Shown piece after piece: positions 1 through 5,619 of a DNA stretch of 5,619 nt. Location: NCBI GenBank assembly GCA_017989885.1, contig JAGNPA010000146.1, positions 1 through 5,619 of the forward strand, written 5' to 3'. A program made the translations under genes and the position numbers. Source of the DNA: Aquabacterium sp. Its GTDB lineage: Bacteria > Pseudomonadota > Gammaproteobacteria > Burkholderiales > Burkholderiaceae_C. A model generated the notes under the pieces. It saw only the letters and a program-made list of their open reading frames with translations, had not been told where the DNA came from and ran no database searches. The first letter of the stretch is position 1. The number at the start of each line of letters is the position of its first letter.

Positions 1-1
1 T

Positions 2-754
2 CGCCTGGGGGTGATCGACGTGGCGGCCGAGTCGGCCTTGCTGGCGGTATCGGGCTCCGACATCGTGCTGATCGCCGTGCCGGTGGCGGCCAGTGAAGGC
101 ACTTTCAAGTCGATTCGCCACCTGGTCAACCCCGGCGTGCTGTTCATGGACGTGGGCTCGACCAAGCGCGATGTGGTGGACGCGGCCCGCCGCGTGCTCA
201 AGGAGCGCCTGCCCTCTTTCGTGCCCGCCCACCCGATTGCCGGGCGTGAGGTCGCGGGCATCGAACATGCCGACGCAACGCTGTACCAGGGGCGCAAGGT
301 CATCCTGACGCCGCTGCACCAGACCGACCCGGTGCTGGTGCAAAAGGCCACCGATGTGTGGGCGGCCGTGGGCTGCCAGGTGCTCAAGATGAGTCCCGAG
401 CACCACGACGCGGCCTTTGCCGCCGTCAGCCACCTGCCCCACTTGCTGGCCTTTGCCTACATGAACGCGATGGCCGAACAACCCGCTGGACAGGAATACC
501 TGTCGCTGGCTGGCCCCGGTTTCCGTGACTTCAGCCGGATTGCTGCAAGCGACCCCACCATCTGGCGCGACATCCTGCTGTCCAACCGCGAGGAGATCCT
601 GCGCCAGTCTGAAGCCTTCCGGGGTGCCTTGGAAGAGTTGGAGCGCCAGATGCGCGACTGGAACGGCCCGGCCCTGGAAGCCTTGATCGACGCCGCGTCG
701 GCCTCGCGTAGCCAGTGGCAACTGAATCCCAAATCCACGTTCTCGCGCCTCTGA
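2..754 (+). CDS. tyrA: Prephenate dehydrogenase, C-terminal part (5' end outside window)
   Basis: This enzyme oxidatively decarboxylates prephenate (or arogenate) with NAD(P)+ on the way to tyrosine, in the cytoplasm. The reading frame is open from base 2 to a TGA at 752-754, about 250 codons. The family is usually near 290-300 residues, so roughly 40-50 N-terminal residues, including the Rossmann glycine-rich loop, lie before the window. The GTG at base 11 is internal and is not the start. Visible motifs are the end of the nucleotide-binding domain (VLIAVPV, then DVGSTK near 146-163), the HPIAGRE motif (230-250) with the expected catalytic His, SHLPH (428-442), and GPGFRDFSRIA (512-544) in the helical dimerisation domain. 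No ACT or chorismate mutase domain follows, so this is the short monofunctional type. The gap to aroA is 44 bases with no terminator, so co-transcription is likely. Sequence alone does not settle prephenate versus arogenate preference. Confidence 0.93.
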   Translation, partial: RLGVIDVAAESALLAVSGSDIVLIAVPVAASEGTFKSIRHLVNPGVLFMDVGSTKRDVVDAARRVLKERLPSFVPAHPIAGREVAGIEHADATLYQGRKVILTPLHQTDPVLVQKATDVWAAVGCQVLKMSPEHHDAAFAAVSHLPHLLAFAYMNAMAEQPAGQEYLSLAGPGFRDFSRIAASDPTIWRDILLSNREEILRQSEAFRGALEELERQMRDWNGPALEALIDAASASRSQWQLNPKSTFSRL

Positions 755-798
755 GACCGGGCCCCATCTCCTGACGGGCCACACGAGTTCCCTTTCGC

Positions 799-2844
799 AT
801 GTACACCACCGCCTTCCTTGACCTCCCTCCGCTGCTGTCTGCTGGCGGTACCGTGCGCCTGCCCGGCTCCAAAAGCATCTCCAACCGGGTGCTGCTGCTG
901 GCCGGCTTGAGCGAAGGCACGACCGTGGTCCACGACCTGCTGGCCTCGGACGACACCCATGTGATGCTCGAAGCGCTGCGCACGCTGGGCTGTGACCTGC
1001 AGCAAGACGGTGACACCGTGCACATCACCGGTCTGGGCGGCAAACTCGCTGTGAAAGAAGCCGACCTGTTCCTGGGCAATGCCGGCACGGCCATGCGCCC
1101 GCTGACCGCCGCCCTGGCCCTGCTGTCGGCCACGCAAGGCGGCGTGTTCACGCTGTCGGGTGTGCCACGCATGCACGAACGCCCCATTGGCGATCTGGTC
1201 GATGCCCTGCGCCCGCTGGGCTGCACCATCGAGTGCACCGGCACCGAGGGCTATCCGCCGCTGCGCCTGGCCGGCGGACAACTGGCCCTGTCGGCCCCCA
1301 TCAAGGTGCGCGGCGACGTGTCCAGCCAGTTCCTCACGGCCTTGCTGCTGGCCCTGCCGCTGGTGTCGCAGCAACAAGCCCTGACCATTGAGGTGGTCGG
1401 TGAGCTGATTTCCAAGCCTTACATCGAGATCACGCTGAACCTGCTGGCGCGCTTTGGCATCCAGGTCGAGCGCCAGGGCTGGGAGCGTTTCGTCATCCCG
1501 CAGGGCAGCCGCTACCAGTCGCCCGGCGAGATCCACGTCGAGGCCGATGCCTCGTCCGCGTCTTACTTCATCGCCGCCGGCGCCATCGCCGGCATCGACA
1601 CGCCGGTGCGCGTCGAAGGTGTGGGCGCCGCCTCCATCCAGGGTGACATCCGCTTTGTCGAGGCCGCTCAGGCCATGGGCGCCCAGGTCACGTCCGGTCC
1701 GAACTGGCTGGAGATCCGCCGCGGCACCTGGCCCCTGACCGCCGTGGACATGGACTGCAACCACATCCCCGATGCGGCGATGACCCTGGCCGTGATGGCG
1801 CTGTACGCCCAGGGCACGACCCGCCTGCGCAACATCGCCAGCTGGCGCGTGAAGGAAACCGACCGCATCGCCGCCATGGCCTGCGAGCTGCGCAAGCTCG
1901 GCGCCACCGTGGTGGAGGGTGAAGACTTCATCGAAGTGACCCCGCCGGCCACCGGCGCCTGGCAGCACGGCAGCATCCACACCTACGACGACCACCGCAT
2001 GGCCATGTGCTTTTCGCTGGCCGCCTTCAACCCGCTGGCGCCCACGGCGGTGGCAGGCAAGCCCATTTCGGTGCGCATTGACGATCCGCGCTGCGTGGGC
2101 AAGACCTTCCCCGACTACTTCGAGTCGATGTTCCAGGTCGCCCAGACCGATCCGGACCTGATCCCCGTGATCACGGTCGACGGGCCCACGGCCTCGGGCA
2201 AGGGCACGCTGGCCAGCGCGCTGGCGCATCGTCTGGGCTACCAGTTCCTGGACTCGGGCTCGCTGTATCGCATCACCGCCTTGCTGGCGATCGAACAAGG
2301 CGTGGATCTGGACGATGCCGTGGCGCTGGAAGCCCTGGCCCGCCAGGTGGGCAAGGACATCAGCCTGCGTTTTGACGGCGAGCACATCTGGGTGGCCGAA
2401 CGCGACGTCAGCGATGACCTGCGTCGCGAGGACGTCGGGCAAACGGCCTCTCGCATCTCGGCAGTGCCCGGTTTGCGCCAGGCCCTGGTCGAGCTGCAAA
2501 AGGCCTTTCGCGGCCTGCCGGGCCTGGTGGCCGATGGCCGCGACATGGGCACGGTGATTTTTCCGGACGCCGCGCTGAAGGTGTTCCTGACCGCCACAGC
2601 CGCCGAGCGTGCCGAGCGCCGGCACAAGCAATTGATCCAAAAAGGTTTTTCTGCTAACCTAGACGAGATTTGCGCAGATTTGGAGGCGCGCGACCTGCGG
2701 GATCGTACCCGCGCGGTGTCGCCTCTGGTGCCTGCAGCAGATGCCCGCAAGCTCGACAATTCCGCCCTCACCATCGAAGAATCGATGGACACGGTGCTGG
2801 GTTGGTGGGTGGAAGGCTGGCCTCACGTGATCGCCGGACATTGA
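799..2844 (+). CDS. aroA-cmk: Bifunctional EPSP synthase / cytidylate kinase (AroA-Cmk fusion)
   Basis: One 681-residue frame carries two enzymes. Residues 1 to about 450 are 3-phosphoshikimate 1-carboxyvinyltransferase, which joins shikimate-3-phosphate and PEP to give EPSP. Residues about 455-681 are cytidylate kinase (ATP + CMP/dCMP to CDP/dCDP). AroA motifs: [10 protein letters not shown] (21-30, Lys25), [13 protein letters not shown] (90-102), [14 protein letters not shown] (123-136), [11 protein letters not shown] (173-183), NHIPDAAMT (321-329, catalytic Asp325), WRVKETDR (349-356, Glu353), DDHRMAM (397-403), GKTFPDYF (434-441). Gly96, Thr97 and Pro101 match the glyphosate-sensitive class I pattern of E. 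coli AroA. Cmk motifs: P-loop GPTASGKGT (462-470), DSGSLYR (485-491), DGRDMGTV (579-586), and the lid-like [19 protein letters not shown] (631-649). The linker is only about 10 residues, with no stop and no in-frame ATG at the junction. ATG 799 is chosen because it gives the normal AroA N-terminus. It has only a weak GAG (785-787) upstream. Such fusions are known in Burkholderiales. Confidence 0.97.
   Translation: MYTTAFLDLPPLLSAGGTVRLPGSKSISNRVLLLAGLSEGTTVVHDLLASDDTHVMLEALRTLGCDLQQDGDTVHITGLGGKLAVKEADLFLGNAGTAMRPLTAALALLSATQGGVFTLSGVPRMHERPIGDLVDALRPLGCTIECTGTEGYPPLRLAGGQLALSAPIKVRGDVSSQFLTALLLALPLVSQQQALTIEVVGELISKPYIEITLNLLARFGIQVERQGWERFVIPQGSRYQSPGEIHVEADASSASYFIAAGAIAGIDTPVRVEGVGAASIQGDIRFVEAAQAMGAQVTSGPNWLEIRRGTWPLTAVDMDCNHIPDAAMTLAVMALYAQGTTRLRNIASWRVKETDRIAAMACELRKLGATVVEGEDFIEVTPPATGAWQHGSIHTYDDHRMAMCFSLAAFNPLAPTAVAGKPISVRIDDPRCVGKTFPDYFESMFQVAQTDPDLIPVITVDGPTASGKGTLASALAHRLGYQFLDSGSLYRITALLAIEQGVDLDDAVALEALARQVGKDISLRFDGEHIWVAERDVSDDLRREDVGQTASRISAVPGLRQALVELQKAFRGLPGLVADGRDMGTVIFPDAALKVFLTATAAERAERRHKQLIQKGFSANLDEICADLEARDLRDRTRAVSPLVPAADARKLDNSALTIEESMDTVLGWWVEGWPHVIAGH
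2632..2660 (+). promoter_or_regulatory. Candidate sigma70 promoter inside the cmk region, for rpsA
   Basis: A -35-like TTGATC (2632-2637, 4 of 6 consensus) is separated by exactly 17 bases from a -10-like TAACCT (2655-2660, which keeps the T, A and final T). The -10 is preceded by TG at 2652-2653, the extended -10 signature. The spacer contains A5 and T5 runs (2639-2643, 2646-2650). The patch is AT-rich and uses codons otherwise uncommon in this gene (TTG, AAA, TTT, TCT, CTA, ATT). Transcription would begin near 2667, about 360 bases before rpsA. Promoters for rpsA lying within or near cmk are, to my recollection, known in E. coli. The promoter role here is inference. Confidence 0.5.
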
Positions 2845-2872
2845 GTTCGCGACGCGAAGCAGGCAATTACAA

Positions 2873-3017
2873 GGCTGTGACAGCCGGCCCTGACCGCCAG
2901 GCCAGGGCATGAGCAATCTGGGTCGACCCCTCGTTGACCTGACTGTCATGTTCTTCAACCCAACCCGCTCTGGTCGTTCCTGTCGACCTGAGCGTTACCG
3001 CTGGTTCACGCCAGCAC
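2873..3017 (+). promoter_or_regulatory. Structured rpsA leader with four stem-loops
   Basis: The 183-base gap before rpsA holds no convincing gene but several inverted repeats. (a) 2873-2885: GGCTG/CAGCC with a 3-base loop. (b) 2887-2908: GCCCTGACC/GGCCAGGGC, one A-C mismatch, 4-base loop. (c) 2966-2994: CGCTCTGGTCG/CGACCTGAGCG, ten pairs and one T-T mismatch around a 7-base loop. (d) 3000-3015: GCTGG/CCAGC with a 6-base loop, ending two bases before the Shine-Dalgarno. None has a following T run, so these are not intrinsic terminators. Ribosomal protein S1 in E. coli represses its own mRNA through a hairpin-rich initiation region. A comparable autogenous control is a reasonable inference here. 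The hairpins are seen directly; the S1 response is not. Confidence 0.5.
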
Positions 3018-3023
3018 AGGAAA
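3018..3023 (+). promoter_or_regulatory. Ribosome binding site of rpsA
   Basis: AGGAAA lies four bases before the ATG at 3028. It is the only clear Shine-Dalgarno sequence before any start codon in the window, and it fixes the rpsA start. It follows immediately after the stem-loop at 3000-3015. Confidence 0.75.
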
Positions 3024-3027
3024 TTCA

Positions 3028-4713
3028 ATGTCTGAATCTTTTGCCGCCCTTTTTGAAGAGTCGTTGCAACGTGCCAACATGCGCACCGGCGAAGTCATCA
3101 CTGCTGAAGTGGTCGCCGTCGAACACAACTTCGTCGTGGTCAACGCCGGCCTGAAGTCCGAAGCGTATGTGCCCATCGACGAGTTCCGCAACGACACGGG
3201 CGAGATCGAAGTCCAAGTTGGCGACTTCGTGTCGGTGGCGGTTGACGCCATCGAAAACGGCTACGGCGACACCATCCTGTCGCGCGACAAGGCCAAGCGT
3301 CTGGCTTCGTGGCTGTCCCTGGAAACCGCACTGGAGTCTGGCGACTTCGTGACCGGTACCGTCAATGGCAAGGTCAAGGGCGGCCTGACCGTTCTGGTCA
3401 ACGGCATCCGTGCCTTCCTGCCGGGTTCTTTGCTCGATACGCGCCCTGTCAAGGACATGTCGCCGTTCGAAGGCAAGACCATGGAATTCAAGGTCATCAA
3501 GCTCGACCGCAAGCGCAACAACGTTGTGCTGTCGCGTCGTGCCGTGGTCGAAGCCTCGATGGGCGAAGAGCGCGCCAAGCTGATGGAAACGCTGCGCGAA
3601 GGCGCGATCGTCAACGGCGTGGTCAAGAACATCACCGAATACGGTGCGTTCGTGGACCTCGGCGGCATCGACGGCCTGCTGCACATCACCGACATGGCAT
3701 GGCGCCGTGTCCGTCACCCGTCCGAAGTGGTGACCGTGGGTCAAGAGCTGACCGCCAAGGTCCTGAAGTTCGACGCAGAAAAGAACCGCGTCTCGCTGGG
3801 CCTGAAGCAAATGGGCGACGATCCTTGGGTTGGCGTGTCGCGTCGTTACCCTGCCTCCACCCGTCTGTTCGGCAAGGTCACCAACATTGCTGACTACGGT
3901 GCTTTCGTTGAGATCGAACCCGGCATCGAAGGCCTGGTGCACGTCTCCGAAATGGACTGGACCAACAAGAACATCGCTCCCAACAAGATCGTCAACCTGG
4001 GCGACGAAGTGGAAGTCATGGTCCTGGAAATCGACGAAGACAAGCGTCGCATCTCCCTGGGCATGAAGCAGTGCAAGCCGAACCCATGGGACGACTTCGC
4101 TCAGAGCTTCAACCGCGGTGACCGCGTCAAGGGCCCTGTCAAGTCGATCACCGACTTCGGCGTGTTCGTGGGTCTGGCTGCCGGCATCGACGGTCTGGTT
4201 CACCTGTCCGACCTGTCGTGGAACGAGCCTGGCGAAGCCGCCGTGCGCAACTACAAGAAGGGCCAGGAAGTCGAAGCGATCGTTCTGGCCATCGACGTCG
4301 AGCGCGAGCGCATCTCCCTGGGCATCAAGCAGCTGGACAGCGATCCGTTCACCAACTTCACGACCCTGAACGACCGCGGCGCCACCGTCGCTGGCACCGT
4401 CAAGACCGTGGATGCCAAGGGTGCCGAGATCAACCTGGGTGACGACATCCTGGGTTACCTGCGCGCTTCCGAAATCAGCCGTGACCGCGTCGAAGACGCA
4501 CGCAACGTGCTGAAGGAAGGTGAAGAGATCACCGCCGTGATCATCAACATCGACCGCAAGACCCGCAACATCCAGCTGTCGATCAAGGCGAAGGACAGCG
4601 TTGAAGAGCAACAAGCTCTGCAACGTCTGAGCTCCGAGACCACCAAGGAAGGCTCCGGCACCACCAGCCTGGGCGCCCTGCTGAAGGCCAAGCTCGACCA
4701 GAACAACGGTTGA
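3028..4713 (+). CDS. rpsA: 30S ribosomal protein S1
   Basis: S1 is the large RNA-binding protein of the small ribosomal subunit. It binds single-stranded, pyrimidine-rich mRNA leaders and helps unfold them for initiation. The 561-residue product is close to the E. coli length of 557. Six S1 (OB-fold) repeats can be placed at about residues 20-86, 104-171, 191-260, 277-347, 364-434 and 451-521. Repeats 1 and 2 are divergent and ribosome-binding in known S1. Repeats 3-6 carry the typical pattern, e.g. [17 protein letters not shown] (203-219), ADYGAFVEI (288-296), TDFGVFVGL (375-383), and the closing [24 protein letters not shown]. The tail ends [17 protein letters not shown]. Start ATG 3028 is supported by AGGAAA at 3018-3023 and the normal N-terminus [13 protein letters not shown]. 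Codon choice is more biased (GAA, GTC, AAG, CTG) than in the neighbours, as expected for a very highly expressed gene. Transcription likely comes from the promoter near 2632 plus read-through from aroA-cmk. Confidence 0.98.
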   Translation: MSESFAALFEESLQRANMRTGEVITAEVVAVEHNFVVVNAGLKSEAYVPIDEFRNDTGEIEVQVGDFVSVAVDAIENGYGDTILSRDKAKRLASWLSLETALESGDFVTGTVNGKVKGGLTVLVNGIRAFLPGSLLDTRPVKDMSPFEGKTMEFKVIKLDRKRNNVVLSRRAVVEASMGEERAKLMETLREGAIVNGVVKNITEYGAFVDLGGIDGLLHITDMAWRRVRHPSEVVTVGQELTAKVLKFDAEKNRVSLGLKQMGDDPWVGVSRRYPASTRLFGKVTNIADYGAFVEIEPGIEGLVHVSEMDWTNKNIAPNKIVNLGDEVEVMVLEIDEDKRRISLGMKQCKPNPWDDFAQSFNRGDRVKGPVKSITDFGVFVGLAAGIDGLVHLSDLSWNEPGEAAVRNYKKGQEVEAIVLAIDVERERISLGIKQLDSDPFTNFTTLNDRGATVAGTVKTVDAKGAEINLGDDILGYLRASEISRDRVEDARNVLKEGEEITAVIINIDRKTRNIQLSIKAKDSVEEQQALQRLSSETTKEGSGTTSLGALLKAKLDQNNG

Positions 4714-4734
4714 TCCGTCTTCTGCGCACCACAT

Positions 4735-4758
4735 CCCTGCCGGCTTCGGCCGACGGGG
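4735..4758 (+). other. cUUCGg-capped hairpin in the rpsA 3' region
   Basis: Starting 21 bases after the rpsA stop, CCCTGCCGGC (4735-4744) pairs with GCCGACGGGG (4749-4758) around a TTCG loop. The stem has eight Watson-Crick pairs, one T-G wobble and one C-A mismatch. The C(UUCG)G tetraloop is a very stable RNA cap. No T run follows, so it is not itself a good terminator. It may block 3' exonucleases or mark the mRNA end. Its 3' arm shares bases 4755-4758 with the inverted repeat beginning at 4755. Confidence 0.5.
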
Positions 4759-4841
4759 GTTGTGATGAGCGTGGTACAAAGCCCCAGGTCCTGGCCTTGC
4801 CAGGTCCGTGGGGCTTTTTGCTGATGCTCATCACAACCTCC
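4755..4841. repeat. Inverted repeat concentric with the rpsA terminator
   Basis: GGGGGTTGTGATGAGC (4755-4770) is matched by its reverse complement at 4826-4841 over 16 bases, with one G-T wobble. Thirteen of these pairs (4758-4770 with 4826-4838) are perfect and uninterrupted. The midpoint of the pair, 4798, coincides with the loop of the inner terminator (4796-4798). The whole 87-base segment is therefore a nested palindrome. I see no target-site duplication, terminal transposon motif or ORF. Whether it is a miniature element, a reinforced terminator or a 3' RNA stabiliser cannot be decided from one copy. Confidence 0.7.
4778..4819 (+). terminator. Rho-independent terminator after rpsA
   Basis: AAAGCCCCAGG (4778-4788) pairs with CC-G-TGGGGCTTT (4806-4817, one bulged G). 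The stem continues inward as CCTGGC/GCCAGG (4790-4795 with 4799-4804) around a 3-base CTT loop, with a single T-T mismatch between the two blocks. A run of five T (4815-4819) follows the GC-rich stem. This is a strong intrinsic terminator for rpsA, placed 65 bases after its stop codon. The opposite strand has only a short T run, so termination is mainly for + strand transcripts. Confidence 0.9.
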
Positions 4842-4860
4842 CATCCTTCGCCTTCCTGAC

Positions 4861-5199
4861 ATGACCCGTTCCGACCTCGTGGCCCGCCTGGCCGAACGCT
4901 TTGGCCAGCTCACCCAGCGCGACGCCGAATTCGCCGTCAAGACCATCCTGGACGCCATGTCCGAGGCGCTCGCCAAGGGGCATCGCATCGAGATCCGCGG
5001 TTTTGGCAGCTTTTCGATCAGCCGCCGCCCGCCTCGCATGGGCCGCAACCCGCGCACCGGCGAGCAGGTGCTGATTCCGGAAAAGCTGGTGCCGCACTTC
5101 AAGCCGGGCAAGGCGCTGCGCGAAGGCGTCGACAGGGTGGATACTGTCACCGATGCCCCCTTGGCGGCAGCCCCCTCCCCTGACACCTCACACAGCTGA
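4861..5199 (+). CDS. ihfB: Integration host factor subunit beta
   Basis: IHF beta forms a heterodimer with IHF alpha (not in this window). It binds the DNA minor groove and bends DNA sharply, acting in nucleoid structure, transcription, replication and recombination. The 112-residue protein has the HU/IHF fold throughout residues 1-94: helical N-terminus [33 protein letters not shown] (41-59), and the DNA-intercalating arm GRNPRTGE (61-68) with Pro64, then [11 protein letters not shown] (77-87). The order after rpsA and the match to IhfB rather than HU or IhfA (MTRSDL start, PHFKPGK) support the beta assignment. E. coli IhfB has 94 residues, so the Ala/Pro/Ser-rich tail (about 95-112, ending SPDTSHS) is an extension likely to be disordered. 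The start ATG 4861 has no Shine-Dalgarno; the 20 bases before it are 16/20 pyrimidine. It lies 41 bases after the rpsA terminator, so its promoter must lie in the gap, or the gene relies on read-through. Confidence 0.96.
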   Translation: MTRSDLVARLAERFGQLTQRDAEFAVKTILDAMSEALAKGHRIEIRGFGSFSISRRPPRMGRNPRTGEQVLIPEKLVPHFKPGKALREGVDRVDTVTDAPLAAAPSPDTSHS

Positions 5200-5204
5200 C
5201 TCCC

Positions 5205-5573
5205 ATGCGTACCTTGAACTGGTTGTGGCGCGGCCTCCTGTTCTTCGTTCTGTTCGCCTTTGCGCTGAACAACCAGCACACGGTGGACCTCAAGTGGTTC
5301 CTGGGCTACCAGTGGCAGGCGCCGATGGTGTTCATCGTGCTGGCAGCCTTTGCCTTGGGCTGTGCCACCGGCGTGCTGGCCATGGTGCCCAGCTGGTGGC
5401 GCCAACGCCGGGAAGCCCGCCATCGTCTGCTGCTGCGGCCTTCGCCAGCACAAAGCGAGGCCGGCACGGCCCCCGTCGTGATCCCGAACAACGGGGCCGC
5501 CTCGGAGCTGACGCTGCCGCCTGAGCTGCCCTTCCCGCCCGACATGCCCGCGCCCCGCAAGCCGGCCAAGTAA
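5205..5573 (+). CDS. lapA: LapA family (DUF1049) inner-membrane protein
   Basis: LapA (lipopolysaccharide assembly protein A domain) is a small inner-membrane protein that, with LapB, is linked in E. coli to regulated turnover of LpxC and balanced LPS synthesis. The 122-residue product shows two membrane segments: about 6-21 (WLWRGLLFFVLFAFAL) and about 40-61 (PMVFIVLAAFALGCATGVLAM). Between them is the short loop NNQHTVDLKWFLGYQWQA, typical of the family (the N-N-x-x-x-V-x-L-x-W/F pattern). A basic stretch WWRQRREARHR (64-74) follows TM2 and suggests a cytoplasmic tail by the positive-inside rule. The tail (75-122) is Pro/Ala-rich, ends PPDMPAPRKPAK and looks disordered. ATG 5205 is five bases after the ihfB stop, with no Shine-Dalgarno, so translation is probably coupled to ihfB. 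The product is named from membrane layout, family pattern and the following lapB start. Confidence 0.87.
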   Translation: MRTLNWLWRGLLFFVLFAFALNNQHTVDLKWFLGYQWQAPMVFIVLAAFALGCATGVLAMVPSWWRQRREARHRLLLRPSPAQSEAGTAPVVIPNNGAASELTLPPELPFPPDMPAPRKPAK

Positions 5574-5591
5574 GCCCCTCTCCTTCTGCCC

Positions 5592-5619
5592 ATGGAATTC
5601 GATCTGTACTGGCTGCTTC
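5592..5619 (+). CDS. lapB: LapB N-terminus (3' end outside window)
   Basis: Only nine codons and one base are visible: MEFDLYWLL, beginning at ATG 5592, 18 bases after the lapA stop. This acidic/hydrophobic opening fits the N-terminal membrane anchor of LapB (YciM), a tetratricopeptide and rubredoxin-like protein that works with LapA in LPS regulation. The lapA-lapB order is the usual one. The start has no Shine-Dalgarno; the preceding 20 bases are 16/20 pyrimidine. The call rests mostly on position and on recalled betaproteobacterial LapB starts. Confidence 0.75.

Noticed and set aside
760..780. GGCCC/GGGCC inverted repeat between tyrA and aroA-cmk
   Set aside because: It has only five pairs, an 11-base loop and no T run. 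In a GC-rich gap this is expected by chance and does not support a terminator.
2167..2169. GTG near the AroA/Cmk junction as a separate cmk start
   Set aside because: The frame is continuous from AroA with no stop, there is no convincing Shine-Dalgarno before the GTG, and fused proteins are known in this group. A minor internal start cannot be excluded.
457..2640. 727-codon open frame on the minus strand opposite tyrA and aroA-cmk
   Set aside because: It lies antisense to two genes with clear catalytic motifs. Its composition (rich in His, Gln, Gly, Arg, Val) is what GC3-biased genes give on the opposite strand. It shows no recognisable domain.
2841..2873. TTGAGT with AT-rich CAATTACAAG downstream as a second rpsA promoter
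   Set aside because: The only TATAAT-like hexamer (TACAAG, 2868-2873) is 21 bases away, and those at 17-18 bases match poorly. Too weak to list as a feature.
2934..2962. TTGACC (2934-2939) as a -35 box for rpsA
   Set aside because: The -35 match is good, but no acceptable -10 exists 16-18 bases downstream (around 2956-2963 is AACCCAAC-like). The promoter inside cmk is better.
2909..3154. Short + strand frame starting in the rpsA leader and overlapping the rpsA start
   Set aside because: It has no Shine-Dalgarno and no family resemblance, and it overlaps both the structured leader and the well-supported rpsA start in another frame.
3025..4779. 584-codon open frame on the minus strand opposite rpsA
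   Set aside because: It mirrors the six S1 repeats codon for codon and has repeated His/Asp/Val-rich segments as an echo. This is a codon-bias artefact, not a gene.
4772..4780. TGGTACAAA as an extended -10 for ihfB
   Set aside because: There is no -35 at a usable distance, and a transcript from here would run straight into the terminator at 4778-4819.

Overview
The window is a conserved housekeeping cluster, all read on the + strand, from a GC-rich betaproteobacterium. It most resembles Burkholderiales, probably Comamonadaceae. The reasons are the GC-rich third codon positions, the single reading frame joining AroA to cytidylate kinase, and the order tyrA - aroA/cmk - rpsA - ihfB - lapA - lapB. 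The family placement is inference from recalled family knowledge, not a database match. I see no mobile element, phage gene, CRISPR array or tRNA/rRNA gene. I also find no new protein system. The unusual content is in the regulatory and RNA-structure layer.

Layout: (1) bases 2-754, the 3' part of tyrA (prephenate dehydrogenase), with its NAD-binding N-terminus cut off by the window edge. (2) 799-2844, a bifunctional EPSP synthase/cytidylate kinase. An AT-rich patch near its 3' end holds a good sigma70-like promoter (2632-2660) that probably feeds rpsA. (3) 2845-3027, a 183-base gap that looks like a structured rpsA leader with four short stem-loops, ending in a clear Shine-Dalgarno. (4) 3028-4713, rpsA, ribosomal protein S1 with six S1 repeats. 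(5) 4714-4860, a 147-base gap with a cUUCGg hairpin, a strong intrinsic terminator, and a 16-base inverted repeat concentric with that terminator. (6) 4861-5199, ihfB. (7) 5205-5573, lapA, only 5 bases after ihfB. (8) 5592-5619, the first nine codons of lapB.

How the genes fit together: TyrA and the AroA half belong to aromatic amino acid synthesis (the shikimate pathway to chorismate, then prephenate to tyrosine). The Cmk half recycles CMP/dCMP to diphosphates. S1 brings mRNA to the ribosome. IHF beta pairs with IHF alpha (encoded elsewhere) to bend DNA. LapA and LapB are inner-membrane proteins linked to control of lipopolysaccharide assembly. The co-location is an ancient, mainly translational/housekeeping synteny rather than one pathway. 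The terminator after rpsA splits the cluster into an upstream tyrA-aroA/cmk-rpsA unit and a downstream ihfB-lapA-lapB unit.
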